Assembly: GCA_964561215.1 (NCBI GenBank)
Contig: CAZLOS010000015.1
Coordinates: 1-64,000 of the forward strand
Direction: 5' to 3'
Origin: JAJFUV01 sp964561215
Lineage (GTDB): Bacteria; Acidobacteriota; Terriglobia; Bryobacterales; Bryobacteraceae
DNA length: 64,000 nt
The notes under the pieces are model-generated. The model saw nothing but the letters and a program-made list of their open reading frames with translations, made no database searches and had not been told where the DNA came from. The translations under genes were made by a program, and so were the position numbers. Shown piece after piece: positions 42,133 to 49,416 of this stretch; within the stretch, counting starts at the first letter, position 1, and the number at the start of each line of letters is the position of its first letter.

Positions 42133-42320
42133 ATCACTGAGAAGGGAGGTGGTCCAGCATAATGGTTTCTGGCAGTAAATACCCCCAGGAGGTGGCCGAC
42201 AGCTAAGTCGACCGCTCAAAACGTTCAGGCCTCGTGCAGTGACCGGGCCGCTGCTCCTGTGGAACGGCCTCTCCTGGCGAGAATCCTTGAGCCTCAGGAA
42301 TAATTCCCTGGGCTACCTTG
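42133..42320 (+). ncRNA. ssrS: 6S RNA candidate
   Basis: 6S RNA binds the housekeeping RNA polymerase and mimics an open promoter. The region folds by eye into the required rod. A closing stem pairs AGGTGGTCCAG (42147-42157) with CTGGGCTACCT (42308-42318), 11 pairs including G-U. A large central bubble follows, about 27 bases on the 5' side and 30 on the 3' side, the latter with a small UCCU...AGGA hairpin. An apical stem pairs CCAGGAGGTGGCCG (42185-42198) with CGGCCTCTCCTGG (42265-42277), 13 pairs with one bulged U. The predicted length, about 188 nt, is right for 6S RNA, and a consensus promoter and a strong terminator flank it. Another structured RNA cannot be excluded. Confidence 0.6.
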
Positions 42321-42321
42321 C

Positions 42322-42363
42322 CCCCGCCGCGATTTGAACTATCGCGGCGGGGATTCTGCTTTT
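42322..42363 (+). terminator. strong intrinsic terminator of the 6S RNA candidate
   Basis: CCCCGCCGCGAT (42322-42333) pairs perfectly with ATCGCGGCGGGG (42341-42352) across a seven-base loop; the sequence then runs ATTCTGCTTTT. It separates the RNA gene from the rpmE promoter. Confidence 0.85.
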
Positions 42364-42376
42364 GGCGCGTGACGGG

Positions 42377-42385
42377 TGCTATACT
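42377..42385 (+). promoter_or_regulatory. extended -10 promoter of rpmE
   Basis: TGC-TATACT (hexamer 42380-42385) lies 37 bases before the rpmE ATG. It is identical to the element before the TIGR03437 gene at 27670-27678. Confidence 0.5.
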
Positions 42386-42422
42386 GGTAGCGTTCGCTCT
42401 ACGAAAGGAATCGTTTCACCCC

Positions 42423-42677
42423 ATGAAGGCAGGGATTCATCCCCCGTACGAAGAAGTAAATGTTATCTGTGCTTGCGGCGCCACGTTTCGCACCCGTTCG
42501 GCCCACAAGGGCGACATCCGCGTGGAAATCTGCTCCAGCTGCCACCCGTTCTTCACGGGCCGTCAGAAGCTGATTGACACCGAGGGCCGCGTGGATCGCT
42601 TCCAGAAGAAATACAAGCGGGGCAAGCTCAACGTCGGTGGCCAGGCGAACGCTCCGGCCGGACAACCTACCGCGTAA
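42423..42677 (+). CDS. rpmE: 50S ribosomal protein L31, zinc-binding form
   Basis: The 84-residue protein begins MKAGIHPPYEEVNVICACG and carries the four zinc ligands Cys16, Cys18, Cys37 and Cys40 of the zinc-containing L31 type. FFTGRQKLIDTEGRVDRFQKK is split across the core of the family. The Ala/Gln/Pro-rich tail is longer than in E. coli. AAAGGA precedes the ATG, and an upstream extended -10 promoter gives it its own transcript. Position beside a 6S RNA candidate fits a growth-rate-linked locus. Confidence 0.95.
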   Translation: MKAGIHPPYEEVNVICACGATFRTRSAHKGDIRVEICSSCHPFFTGRQKLIDTEGRVDRFQKKYKRGKLNVGGQANAPAGQPTA

Positions 42678-42695
42678 GAGAACCCGCTGGGGCGC

Positions 42696-43100
42696 TCACC
42701 AGCGCTGCGGTGAACCGGCCTTGCGGCTGTGCTGTTCACGCTCGGCCCGCATTTTCTCGTACTCCGCCTTTTGCGGTTCGCTCAACATGGAACGGATCTT
42801 AGATGCCTGTTCCTCCTGAATGGCGTTGAGTTCCGGGTGATGCTGTGCGCGAAACTCCCGGTAGCGCAGCCGCGTACTGTCGAGAATGGCGTTCAACTGC
42901 TGGACTTGGTCCTCTTGTAAGCTCAACCGCGAGCGCATTTCCTCCACATACTTGCGCCGGTACTCGTTGGGGTCGCGCGGCACGGCTTTGGCGCTCACGG
43001 AATGGATGCGGTAAAGCTGGTGCACGAAAAAACCCACCACACCGCCGCTCAAGAACACCCCCAGCAAGTACACCGCGAGAATCAGCTTCGAGCGCCTCAT
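42696..43100 (-). CDS. periplasmic Spy/CpxP-like heavy-metal-resistance/stress protein
   Basis: The 134-residue protein has an N-terminal membrane anchor (LILAVYLLGVFLSGGVVGFFV) and a helical, charged domain with LSLQEDQVQQLNAILDSTR and IRSMLSEPQKAEYEKMRAE, the pattern of the Spy/CpxP/CnrX-like periplasmic sensor family. Such proteins act as chaperones or as inhibitors of envelope stress systems. It overlaps the anti-sigma gene by four bases and is the third gene of the sigma operon, which suggests feedback on the sigma factor (inference). Confidence 0.75.
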   Translation of the reverse strand: MRRSKLILAVYLLGVFLSGGVVGFFVHQLYRIHSVSAKAVPRDPNEYRRKYVEEMRSRLSLQEDQVQQLNAILDSTRLRYREFRAQHHPELNAIQEEQASKIRSMLSEPQKAEYEKMRAEREQHSRKAGSPQRW

Positions 43101-43465
43101 CGTTGGAGTTCCTCACCACCCACATCGTCGCGGGAGATTTCGGCGTAAGCCTGGCGTTCCGGTTCGGGATCGCCGGCAAGCACCTCAACGTAACTGGCCG
43201 TGGTGAACACGGATGGCGGGGCCGCCGGCCGCAACAGCAGCGTGGAAAGGAATAGGCAGATCGCCGCCGCCGCCGTGATGAAGCTCTGTGCCAGATGGCG
43301 CAGGGACATACCGACCGAGCGCCGTGCCTCGATTCCGCGCCACACCCGCGGCATGAAGTCGGCGCCCGGTTCCGGATCCGGGATCGCGCTGCGGTATGCC
43401 TCGAACAGGCTGTCCAGTTCCGCTTCCGCTCGATCCGGAGTCTCGTGATTATCAAGATGACGCAT
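43097..43465 (-). CDS. predicted anti-sigma factor, membrane protein
   Basis: The 122-residue product has an N-terminal soluble helix region with ELDSLFEAYRSAIPDPEPG, a pattern seen in anti-sigma domains without the zinc HxxxCxxC motif. A single membrane segment (FITAAAAICLFLSTLLL, about residues 62-80) and a short periplasmic tail follow. It starts nine bases after the sigma gene and overlaps the Spy-like gene (ATGA). Assignment rests on position and topology more than on sequence. Confidence 0.6.
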   Translation of the reverse strand: MRHLDNHETPDRAEAELDSLFEAYRSAIPDPEPGADFMPRVWRGIEARRSVGMSLRHLAQSFITAAAAICLFLSTLLLRPAAPPSVFTTASYVEVLAGDPEPERQAYAEISRDDVGGEELQR

Positions 43466-43473
43466 ATTCCCAC

Positions 43474-44064
43474 CTACTGCCCGGTAGCTTCACGATCTAC
43501 CGTATGTCTGCTGGCCGCGTATGCCTTCAACACTCGCTGCCTCGCCCGAAACAATCTCACCTTCAAAGCATTCTCGTTGACTCGGTAAATCTTTTCAAGC
43601 TCTTTCAGCGACAAACCTTCCACTTCTTTCAGCGTCAACAGAATGCGATCCTCTTCCGAGACGTTTGCGAACAACGCATCCACCAAGTCTCGCATCTTGC
43701 TGAGCCGCTCGGCTTCCTCATGCCTCCGCCCGCTTTCGGCGGCGTCGGCCATCATGACCTGTTTCTCGCTCAGATCGCCCAGTCTGGCTTCCGCCCTGCG
43801 GCGCTGCCGGCGAAGATAATCGTACGCCGCGTTCACCGTAAGCCGGTAAAGCCATGGTTCAAACACCTCCGGCGAGCGCAACTGGTCGAGCGAGAAATAC
43901 AGGCGGACAAACACTTCCTGCCCAACATCTTCCACGTCCTCGGAGCGGGAGATGAGCCTGGCGATGGTGCCGAGAATGCGCTTGCGATAGGCCTGCACAA
44001 TTTGGTTGAAGGCCGCATCATCGCCCTCACGCGCCCGCTCGATCAGTTCAAAATCAACCAGCAT
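43474..44064 (-). CDS. ECF-type RNA polymerase sigma factor
   Basis: The 196-residue protein contains region 2 (FNQIVQAYRKRILGTIARL, DVEDVGQEVFVRLYFSLDQ, FEPWLYRLTVNAAYDYLRR) and region 4 (SEEDRILLTLKEVEGLSLKELEKIYRVNENALKVRLFRARQ is in two parts), typical of extracytoplasmic-function sigma factors. Start 44064 (MLVDFELIERAREG) matches the family, but lacks a ribosome binding site and is preceded by a GGCCG/CGGCC inverted repeat; an in-frame ATG at 44133 is the alternative. It heads an operon with an anti-sigma and a Spy-like gene, so it probably controls envelope stress. Confidence 0.88.
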   Translation of the reverse strand: MLVDFELIERAREGDDAAFNQIVQAYRKRILGTIARLISRSEDVEDVGQEVFVRLYFSLDQLRSPEVFEPWLYRLTVNAAYDYLRRQRRRAEARLGDLSEKQVMMADAAESGRRHEEAERLSKMRDLVDALFANVSEEDRILLTLKEVEGLSLKELEKIYRVNENALKVRLFRARQRVLKAYAASRHTVDREATGQ

Positions 44065-44179
44065 GCCGGCCGTTTGCGGCCGCCATTCCCTGGGCGCTCC
44101 ACTCCCCACTGAAATGGCGGATCGCCAAACCATTAGGTTACTAAGTCTTGGAGCCCGATGGGGCGGCGCCGGGCGCCGG

Positions 44180-45667
44180 TCAGCGCGCGCCGGCTGCCTT
44201 GGCGGCCTCTTCAAGGCAGGACCGTGCTTCCTCCTCGCGGCCCAGGCCCTTCAGCGCCTGCCCCAGGTTGACGAGAGCATCGGTGAAATCCGGCTTATCT
44301 TCGAGCGCCTTCTGATAGCACTGCGCCGCCGCTTCAATCTCGCCGGCGTGCTGATGCAACAGGCCGAGGTTGTAGGAGAACGCCCAGATAGGTTGCCCGA
44401 GTTCGGCCAGCCGCGATTGCAGTTCAAGGGCCTCTCGGTAGTCGCGGCGTTCCAAGTGGATGGCCGCCAGCGCACGGAGCCCGTCGACAGCGGCCGGCTC
44501 GCGCGCCAGCACCTTGCCCAGCGCGGAGATCGCCGAGTCGGAGTCGCCGAGCTTCCAGCAGCTCAGACCATAGTTCAATCGAGCGCCCACCGACTCCGGA
44601 TCGGCCGCCAGGGCGCGCTCAAAGCACTCGCGGGCGCCCTTGAAGTCGGCACGCTCGAAACGCAGGCAGCCATAGCGCAGCCACGCCTGGGACGCACCGG
44701 CCTCGGAGGCAAGCAACTTCTGGTAGCATTCTTCGGCCCGCGGGATTTCTTTACGCTCCTCGGCCGCGACGGCGTCGCGCCACAGCACGGCGGGGGTCAT
44801 CGGATCGAGTTGGGCCGCGCGGTTCAACTCCGCGGCCGCCCGTTCCGGCTCCTTGCCGGCCTCGTAGAGCAGAGCCAAGGCGGTGTGCGCGCCTACCGAG
44901 TCCGGGCGCAGCCTGACGGCCTCCTCGAAAGCCTTGGCGGCGTCGCCTGGCAGCTCCAGGCGCTGCCGGGCCACGCCCAGATTGAACCAGGCTTCGAAGC
45001 TGTCCGGATTCTTGCGCGTCAACTCCGCCCCGTAGTTGGAGGCGGCATGCCAGTCCCGCCGCGCCAAGGCGGCGCTGGCCAGCGCTTCGATCGCCTGCGT
45101 GGAGTCCGGATCCAGTGCCAGCAGCCGGTGCGCGCAGACTTCGGCCTGCTCCCATTCGCCGCGGCGCGCGCTGAGCGAGATCATATTCGCCAGCAGCGCC
45201 CGGGATTCCTGGCCCTTGGCCAGCAGCCGCTCGTAAGCGTCCAAGGCCTCTTCGTCCCGCTCCAGCAGTTGTAGCATCACGGCCTTGCCGAACATGGCTC
45301 GCGGATCTTCCGGTGTTTCGGCGAGCAAGGCTTCGAACGCGCGCAGCGTTTCCTTCGGATCTTTACAGTCGACTTCGCAGACGACGGGGGCCGGCTCAGG
45401 CGCGGGCGGGCTGGTCACCTGGATGGGCACCGCCGCTGCCGGCGCCTCCGGTTCGTGTTTGTGCTCCGGTATGGACGCCTCCGCCGCTTCAGGTTCGGCG
45501 AGCCGAGGCGCGGACTCCTCGACGGGCACGGGAGCGCTCTTTACAACCGTAACCGGCTCCGGCTCCGGCGCGGGGGATTTCACCGGCGTCTCCGGTTGGC
45601 TTCCCAACAGCGATTCCAACAGACTCTCGTTTATGAATAACTGGGCCTTCTCATCGGATTTGCTCAT
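44180..45667 (-). CDS. tetratricopeptide repeat (TPR) protein
   Basis: The 495-residue protein has a charged, Pro/Glu/Ala-rich N-terminus of about 105 residues and then about ten TPR units, for example DPRAMFGKAVMLQLLERDEEALDAYE split in two helices, AWFNLGVARQRLELPGDAAKAFEEA, and ALVNLGQALKGLGREEEARSCLEE. No signal peptide is seen. It probably serves as a scaffold; the partner is unknown. AGGAG precedes the start. The next upstream gene on this strand, the LamG-like membrane protein, ends 20 bases before it, and the two are likely cotranscribed. Confidence 0.85.
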   Translation of the reverse strand: MSKSDEKAQLFINESLLESLLGSQPETPVKSPAPEPEPVTVVKSAPVPVEESAPRLAEPEAAEASIPEHKHEPEAPAAAVPIQVTSPPAPEPAPVVCEVDCKDPKETLRAFEALLAETPEDPRAMFGKAVMLQLLERDEEALDAYERLLAKGQESRALLANMISLSARRGEWEQAEVCAHRLLALDPDSTQAIEALASAALARRDWHAASNYGAELTRKNPDSFEAWFNLGVARQRLELPGDAAKAFEEAVRLRPDSVGAHTALALLYEAGKEPERAAAELNRAAQLDPMTPAVLWRDAVAAEERKEIPRAEECYQKLLASEAGASQAWLRYGCLRFERADFKGARECFERALAADPESVGARLNYGLSCWKLGDSDSAISALGKVLAREPAAVDGLRALAAIHLERRDYREALELQSRLAELGQPIWAFSYNLGLLHQHAGEIEAAAQCYQKALEDKPDFTDALVNLGQALKGLGREEEARSCLEEAAKAAGAR

Positions 45668-45686
45668 GGATGGCTCCTGTCGCCGC

Positions 45687-46718
45687 TTAATCGCCGGCCG
45701 CCCTTCCCGGGCTGGAAACGCGCACGGACTTGATTTCCGCGCGTCCTTCCTTGTCGTTCATGAACCCGAACGTTCCTTTCTGCAGGCGGGTATCGTTCCA
45801 GTAATCCACGGCTCGCCCGTCGACGTACGTCGTAATGCGGGGTCCGACGACATCCAGGCGCACTTTCATCGTGTTGTCCCTGATCACGAGCGGGACTGGA
45901 ATCCTCTTCACGGCGCCCTGCTCGCCATCCACCACCGCAAAACGGACCAACTCAACCTCTTGCTCCACGCCGGTTTTTACCAACTCCAGGCGCATGCCAT
46001 AGTAGTTCCTGGAATCCATGGCCCGCACCACCCATCCCAGGCTGTTGGCGATCACCCGGCCCTGGAACTCCACGACGTAATCGGTCATGGGCGTCAGGCT
46101 GGGGAAGAGCGAAAACCGCCTTCTGGCGCTCACGCCCGCCGCGTCCTCGGCCGATGCGTGGCGCCATCCTCCAGACGCCATCCGAATCGGAGCGCCACCC
46201 GGCAGGATGGCGCCGGAACCGCTTCTCTGGCGGACTCTGCGTTGCTCCGCCGCGCCGCCGGTAGAGAAGTACTTGTACCCGCCGAGCGAACCGGCAGCGA
46301 GGAGGATTGCGAGCACCACCCACTTGAACCACGCCCGGCGGCCCGCTGACGATTCCAGCAGGCTGGCGCCTATGCCTTCACCCTCGTAGCGCTGTCCCTC
46401 ATGAGGCTCAGAGGCCCATTCCAGGGTGGTCAGCTTCGAATGCGGCCCTCCCACCGGTCCAGTCTCGCGCGGCCTCTCGATCATCGCGGATTGCCCAATG
46501 TTCGCGGCCGGGACCATGGCTCTGACGCTTTCGTCCCAGACCAGCTTCCAATGAAACTCCACCCGGCCCGGCGCCAGGTCCGGCGGCAGCGCCGCGCCGC
46601 CCGGCTTCCGCACTCCGACCCGCGTGGGGATGGGACGAGCCGGCCCCGGCCGGCCTACATGTGCATCCATGCTTCCACTGCGTCCTTCGCGGGCCGGTAT
46701 GCCCGACTCCGACATCAT
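45687..46718 (-). CDS. single-span membrane protein with C-terminal LamG/DUF1080-like domain
   Basis: The 343-residue product has an N-terminal cytoplasmic part of about 135 residues, one membrane segment (WVVLAILLAAGSLGGYKYF) and an external beta-sandwich-like part with FQGRVIANSLGWVVRAMDSRNYYG split by a turn, RLDVVGPRITTYVDGRAVDYWND and GTFGFMNDKEGRAEIKSVRV; the last motifs match the 3-keto-disaccharide hydrolase/LamG fold. Ligand unknown. Start 46718 is supported by AGGAGG eight bases before the ATG. It precedes the TPR gene and diverges from the Roadblock gene across 195 bp with a paired 10-bp inverted repeat. Confidence 0.6.
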   Translation of the reverse strand: MMSESGIPAREGRSGSMDAHVGRPGPARPIPTRVGVRKPGGAALPPDLAPGRVEFHWKLVWDESVRAMVPAANIGQSAMIERPRETGPVGGPHSKLTTLEWASEPHEGQRYEGEGIGASLLESSAGRRAWFKWVVLAILLAAGSLGGYKYFSTGGAAEQRRVRQRSGSGAILPGGAPIRMASGGWRHASAEDAAGVSARRRFSLFPSLTPMTDYVVEFQGRVIANSLGWVVRAMDSRNYYGMRLELVKTGVEQEVELVRFAVVDGEQGAVKRIPVPLVIRDNTMKVRLDVVGPRITTYVDGRAVDYWNDTRLQKGTFGFMNDKEGRAEIKSVRVSSPGRAAGD

Positions 46719-46737
46719 GAGAGCCGCCTCCTGTTTG

Positions 46738-46747
46738 GGATTCGGAT
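46738..46747. repeat. inverted repeat arm, left (divergent region)
   Basis: GGATTCGGAT here is exactly complementary to ATCCGAATCC at 46871-46880. The two arms flank the divergent region between the LamG-like and Roadblock genes and may be paired binding sites. Confidence 0.4.
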
Positions 46748-46870
46748 ATCTATCGGCCAAATGGGGCCTTTCCTGCAGTACCAGTGGGGTGTTTTTCTGT
46801 CAAACTTCCGCCAGATCTCAGGTCTGGGCCCTAAAGCAAATCGCGAGTCAGGCCGATGGTGGTCTCAGTA

Positions 46871-46880
46871 ATCCGAATCC
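46871..46880. repeat. inverted repeat arm, right (divergent region)
   Basis: ATCCGAATCC, the exact reverse complement of 46738-46747, lies 34 bases before the Roadblock gene start. Confidence 0.4.
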
Positions 46881-46913
46881 ATCAGATTGAGAGCGTTCGT
46901 CGGGAAAAACACC

Positions 46914-47279
46914 ATGTCCAAAGTTGAAGAAATCCAAAAAGGAATCAGTCAACTGCGCCTTTCCGTCCCCGAACTGCGCGGCGTGCTGTTGGCTACCACC
47001 GAAGGTCTGCCGGTTGCGCACGCGCTATCCGATGGTCTGGACCCCCAGCGGTTTGCGGCCATGGCCGCTGCCGCCGTGAGCCTGGCCAAGAAGTTCGGCG
47101 AGAACCTGAACTCCGGCCCCATGGCCGAGATCAGCGTGACGGGCAGCGAAGCCCAGATCTTCATCTACGCCGCGGGTCCCAAAGCCGTCCTGGCGCTGGC
47201 CGCGCCTGCCGCCGGCAATGCCGGCCTGATTCACCTGGAAGCGCGTTCCGTGGCGCACAGCTTCGCCCAAATGTTCTGA
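46914..47279 (+). CDS. Roadblock/LC7 domain protein
   Basis: The 121-residue protein spans one Roadblock/LC7 domain: helix SKVEEIQKGISQL, then ELRGVLLATTEGLPVAHAL, a helix FAAMAAAAVSLAKKFGENL and strands with EISVTGSEAQIFIYAAG. Such proteins (MglB-like) often act as dimers with small Ras-like GTPases, but no GTPase gene is in the window. Start 46914 (MSKVEEI) fits; the ribosome binding site is weak. It is the last gene before the mraZ promoter region. Confidence 0.85.
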   Translation: MSKVEEIQKGISQLRLSVPELRGVLLATTEGLPVAHALSDGLDPQRFAAMAAAAVSLAKKFGENLNSGPMAEISVTGSEAQIFIYAAGPKAVLALAAPAAGNAGLIHLEARSVAHSFAQMF

Positions 47280-47343
47280 ACGCACGCGTAAGCCGGGCGA
47301 CCGTCTGGGCTTGCGAGCTGCCTGGTACACCGGTCGCGTTGTA

Positions 47344-47429
47344 CTATACCCCTGTATAGCCGCCTCACCTACATCTACTCATGTAGTAGCACGTGTCTCC
47401 GCCCCGTTGCACCCGCTGTTGCACCCGCT
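47344..47429. repeat. cluster of inverted and tandem repeats upstream of the dcw cluster
   Basis: CTATAC/GTATAG (47344-47359, four-base spacer), CTACAT/ATGTAG (47369-47386, six-base spacer) and a 12-bp tandem repeat of GTTGCACCCGCT (47406-47417 and 47418-47429) fill the 185 bp between the Roadblock stop and the mraZ promoter. They may act as a terminator, operators or both; no T-rich tract follows the hairpins directly. Confidence 0.45.
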
Positions 47430-47463
47430 GAAACGTAAGGTTTTTTCCGCCTAATCTTTCCCG

Positions 47464-47492
47464 TTGACAAGCCCAGATGAGTGTGCCAGAAT
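47464..47492 (+). promoter_or_regulatory. sigma-70 promoter of the dcw cluster
   Basis: TTGACA (47464-47469), a 17-base spacer, then CAGAAT (47487-47492). Transcription would begin near 47499, downstream of the first in-frame ATG at 47477, so that ATG cannot be the mraZ start from this promoter. Confidence 0.7.
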
Positions 47493-47493
47493 T

Positions 47494-47538
47494 TTGGGGT
47501 GGCCGAAGCTGGTCGAAAAGTGGTCTGAAAGTGGTTGA
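47494..47538 (+). promoter_or_regulatory. four TGG-phased repeats, MraZ-box-like
   Basis: TGG occurs at 47500, 47510, 47521 and 47532, that is every 10-11 bases; the last two are within perfect AAAGTGG repeats (47518 and 47529). MraZ is known to bind tandem TGGGN/AAAGTG-type boxes with this period, just before its own gene. Confidence 0.65.
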
Positions 47539-47548
47539 GGACAGTCAA

Positions 47549-48016
47549 TTGCCGGTCCAGCACGAACCGCCTCGCGGCGCCTACCCGGCTCGTGTGGACG
47601 ACAAAGGCCGTCTCAAGCTTCCGGCGAATTTCCAGGCGTACCTGGAGAGCCTGCCGGAGAAAAAGGTCTTTGCCACCAGCCTGGACATGGCCATAGCTCG
47701 AATTTACCCCATCGCAGTCTGGCGCGCCAACGAGAATCTGTACGAGAACGACAGCGAGATTGCCGACGAAGCCATCGACGTTCTGTTTATCGCCAATCAT
47801 CTGGGCTCGGACGTGGAGATGGACGGCCAGGGGCGCATCCTGCTGAGTCCGGAACTACGCCGAACGCTGAAGTTGGAAAACCAGCCCGTGCGACTGGAGT
47901 TCTCGCGGGGAGCGATCGACGTTTACGGCGAGGCTGAATACCAGAGCAGGATGCAGCGCGCCAGCCAGGCGCTGGAAGAGAAGCTCGCCAAACTCCGGAA
48001 GAAGGGTATGAAATAG
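47549..48016 (+). CDS. mraZ: transcriptional regulator MraZ
   Basis: The first dcw gene encodes a DNA-binding protein of two AbrB-like domains that represses its own operon. Both hold the DxxxR motif (DDKGRLKLP and DGQGRILLS). Start TTG 47549 (about 155 residues) is proposed because GAGG lies eight bases upstream and the length fits the family (about 145-155); GTG 47531 is possible, and ATG 47477 overlaps the promoter. rsmH follows by nine bases. Confidence 0.85.
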   Translation: MPVQHEPPRGAYPARVDDKGRLKLPANFQAYLESLPEKKVFATSLDMAIARIYPIAVWRANENLYENDSEIADEAIDVLFIANHLGSDVEMDGQGRILLSPELRRTLKLENQPVRLEFSRGAIDVYGEAEYQSRMQRASQALEEKLAKLRKKGMK

Positions 48017-48025
48017 CGGCCATGT

Positions 48026-48898
48026 ATGCACATACCCGTCATGACAACGGAGGTTTTGGAATACCTGGCGGTAAAGTCTCACGGCCGCTACCTGGATGCC
48101 ACCACCGGCATGGGTGGACACACGGGGGAGATCGCCCGGCGGCTGGAAACCGGAACGCTGATTGCGTGCGACCGGGACGCGGAGTCGCTCGAACTGGCGA
48201 GATCGAACTTGGGGGAACTGGCCGGGCGGATTCACTTCCGCAAGGCGTTGTTTTCGGAACTGGACAAGGTTTTGGAGTCGCTGGGAGGCGGGAAGCTGGA
48301 CGGATTGCTGGCGGACTTGGGCGCCAGCCGCTACCAACTGACCGACGCGGAAAGGGGTTTTTCGTTCAACGCGGACGCGCCGCTGGATATGCGGATGGAC
48401 CGCAGCCAGGGGCCGACGGCGTCCGATCTGGTCAACTGCATGTCCGAGCAGGCGCTCGCCGACCTGATCTACAACCTCGGCGAAGAAAGGAGGTCGCGGA
48501 GAATCTCCAGAGCAATCGTTCGCGCCCGGCCCCTTCACAGCACACAGGATCTGGTCCGTGCTGTGGAGCGGGCCGTGCCGCGAACGGGCCGGCTGCATCC
48601 CGCGACACAAACTTTCATGGCCCTGCGGATCGCGGTAAACCGCGAACAGGAGGAGTTGGACCGGTTGTTGGAGATTGTTCCGAAGATTGTCGCGGCTGGC
48701 GGGCGTGTGGTGATTATCACCTTCATGTCGCTCGAGGACCGCAAAGTCAAGCGCTGCTTTCAAGCGCTGGCGCGCGAAGGACGGGCGCGCATTCTAACCC
48801 GCCACGTCATCAGACCGCGGGAGGAAGAAGTGTCTAGCAATCCAGCGTCGCGGAGCGCGAAGCTGCGGGCGCTGGAGGTGATCGAGGAAGAACGGTAA
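48026..48898 (+). CDS. rsmH: 16S rRNA (cytosine(1402)-N(4))-methyltransferase RsmH
   Basis: The 290-residue enzyme methylates N4 of C1402 in the ribosomal P site. It starts with HIPVMTTEVLEYL and shows DATTGMGGHTGEIARRL (SAM motif I), IACDRDAESLELAR, LADLGASRYQLTDAERGFSF and GGRVVIITFMSLEDRKVKRCF. It is slightly shorter than the usual ~310 residues. Its place between mraZ and ftsL is the conserved dcw order. Confidence 0.95.
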   Translation: MHIPVMTTEVLEYLAVKSHGRYLDATTGMGGHTGEIARRLETGTLIACDRDAESLELARSNLGELAGRIHFRKALFSELDKVLESLGGGKLDGLLADLGASRYQLTDAERGFSFNADAPLDMRMDRSQGPTASDLVNCMSEQALADLIYNLGEERRSRRISRAIVRARPLHSTQDLVRAVERAVPRTGRLHPATQTFMALRIAVNREQEELDRLLEIVPKIVAAGGRVVIITFMSLEDRKVKRCFQALAREGRARILTRHVIRPREEEVSSNPASRSAKLRALEVIEEER

Positions 48899-48902
48899 AC
48901 GA

Positions 48903-49388
48903 ATGGCGACGCTGGCAACACTCTGGAATCGATTTGGCGGGGCGCGAACGGCTGGGGACGCTTCCGCGCACACGGCAGCGCTCGTACGGTCGAGCCGGTT
49001 GCGGCCGACCCCGAACGAAGACGTTTACTTCTTCGTGAAGCGTATTGACAACTCGCGCGTGGTGCGCGCGGTGAATCCACGCGCGCGGCAGCGATGCTGG
49101 CAATTCCTGGGTACCGGGGGGCTGATCACGCTGCTTTTGATCGGACTCTTCCTGCCGAGCGCGTACGGCCTGTTTTTGGGCTATGACCTCGAGGAGTTGA
49201 AATCGCAGCAGAAACGCCTGATCGAGGAACGCAGCACGCTCGAACTGGAAGAAGCGCGCCTGCTCGCGCCAGCGCGGCTGCAGGAACTGGCACGCGCGCG
49301 GGAGCTGGCGCCGCCGGCGGCCGGCCGGGTCGTGTACCTGAGTCCGGGTTCGGGCGCCGAACTGGCATTGAACGTGAAGTCCAAGTAG
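48903..49388 (+). CDS. ftsL: cell division protein FtsL-like
   Basis: The 161-residue bitopic protein has a cytoplasmic N-terminus of about 80 residues, one membrane segment (LGTGGLITLLLIGLFLPSAYG) and a periplasmic coiled coil (LEELKSQQKRLIEERSTLE). The topology and place between rsmH and ftsI identify FtsL, which scaffolds FtsB/FtsQ and activates FtsWI. The cytoplasmic tail is longer than in E. coli (about 35 residues). Sequence identity within this family is always low, so position carries the call. Confidence 0.8.
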   Translation: MATLATLWNRFGGARTAGDASAHTAALVRSSRLRPTPNEDVYFFVKRIDNSRVVRAVNPRARQRCWQFLGTGGLITLLLIGLFLPSAYGLFLGYDLEELKSQQKRLIEERSTLELEEARLLAPARLQELARARELAPPAAGRVVYLSPGSGAELALNVKSK

Positions 49389-49416
49389 AGCGGGCGTCGG
49401 GGACGGGGAACCAATA

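Noticed and set aside
47477..47530. ATG at 47477 as the start of mraZ
   Set aside because: It lies between the -35 and -10 boxes of the promoter and would add an N-terminal stretch absent from the family.
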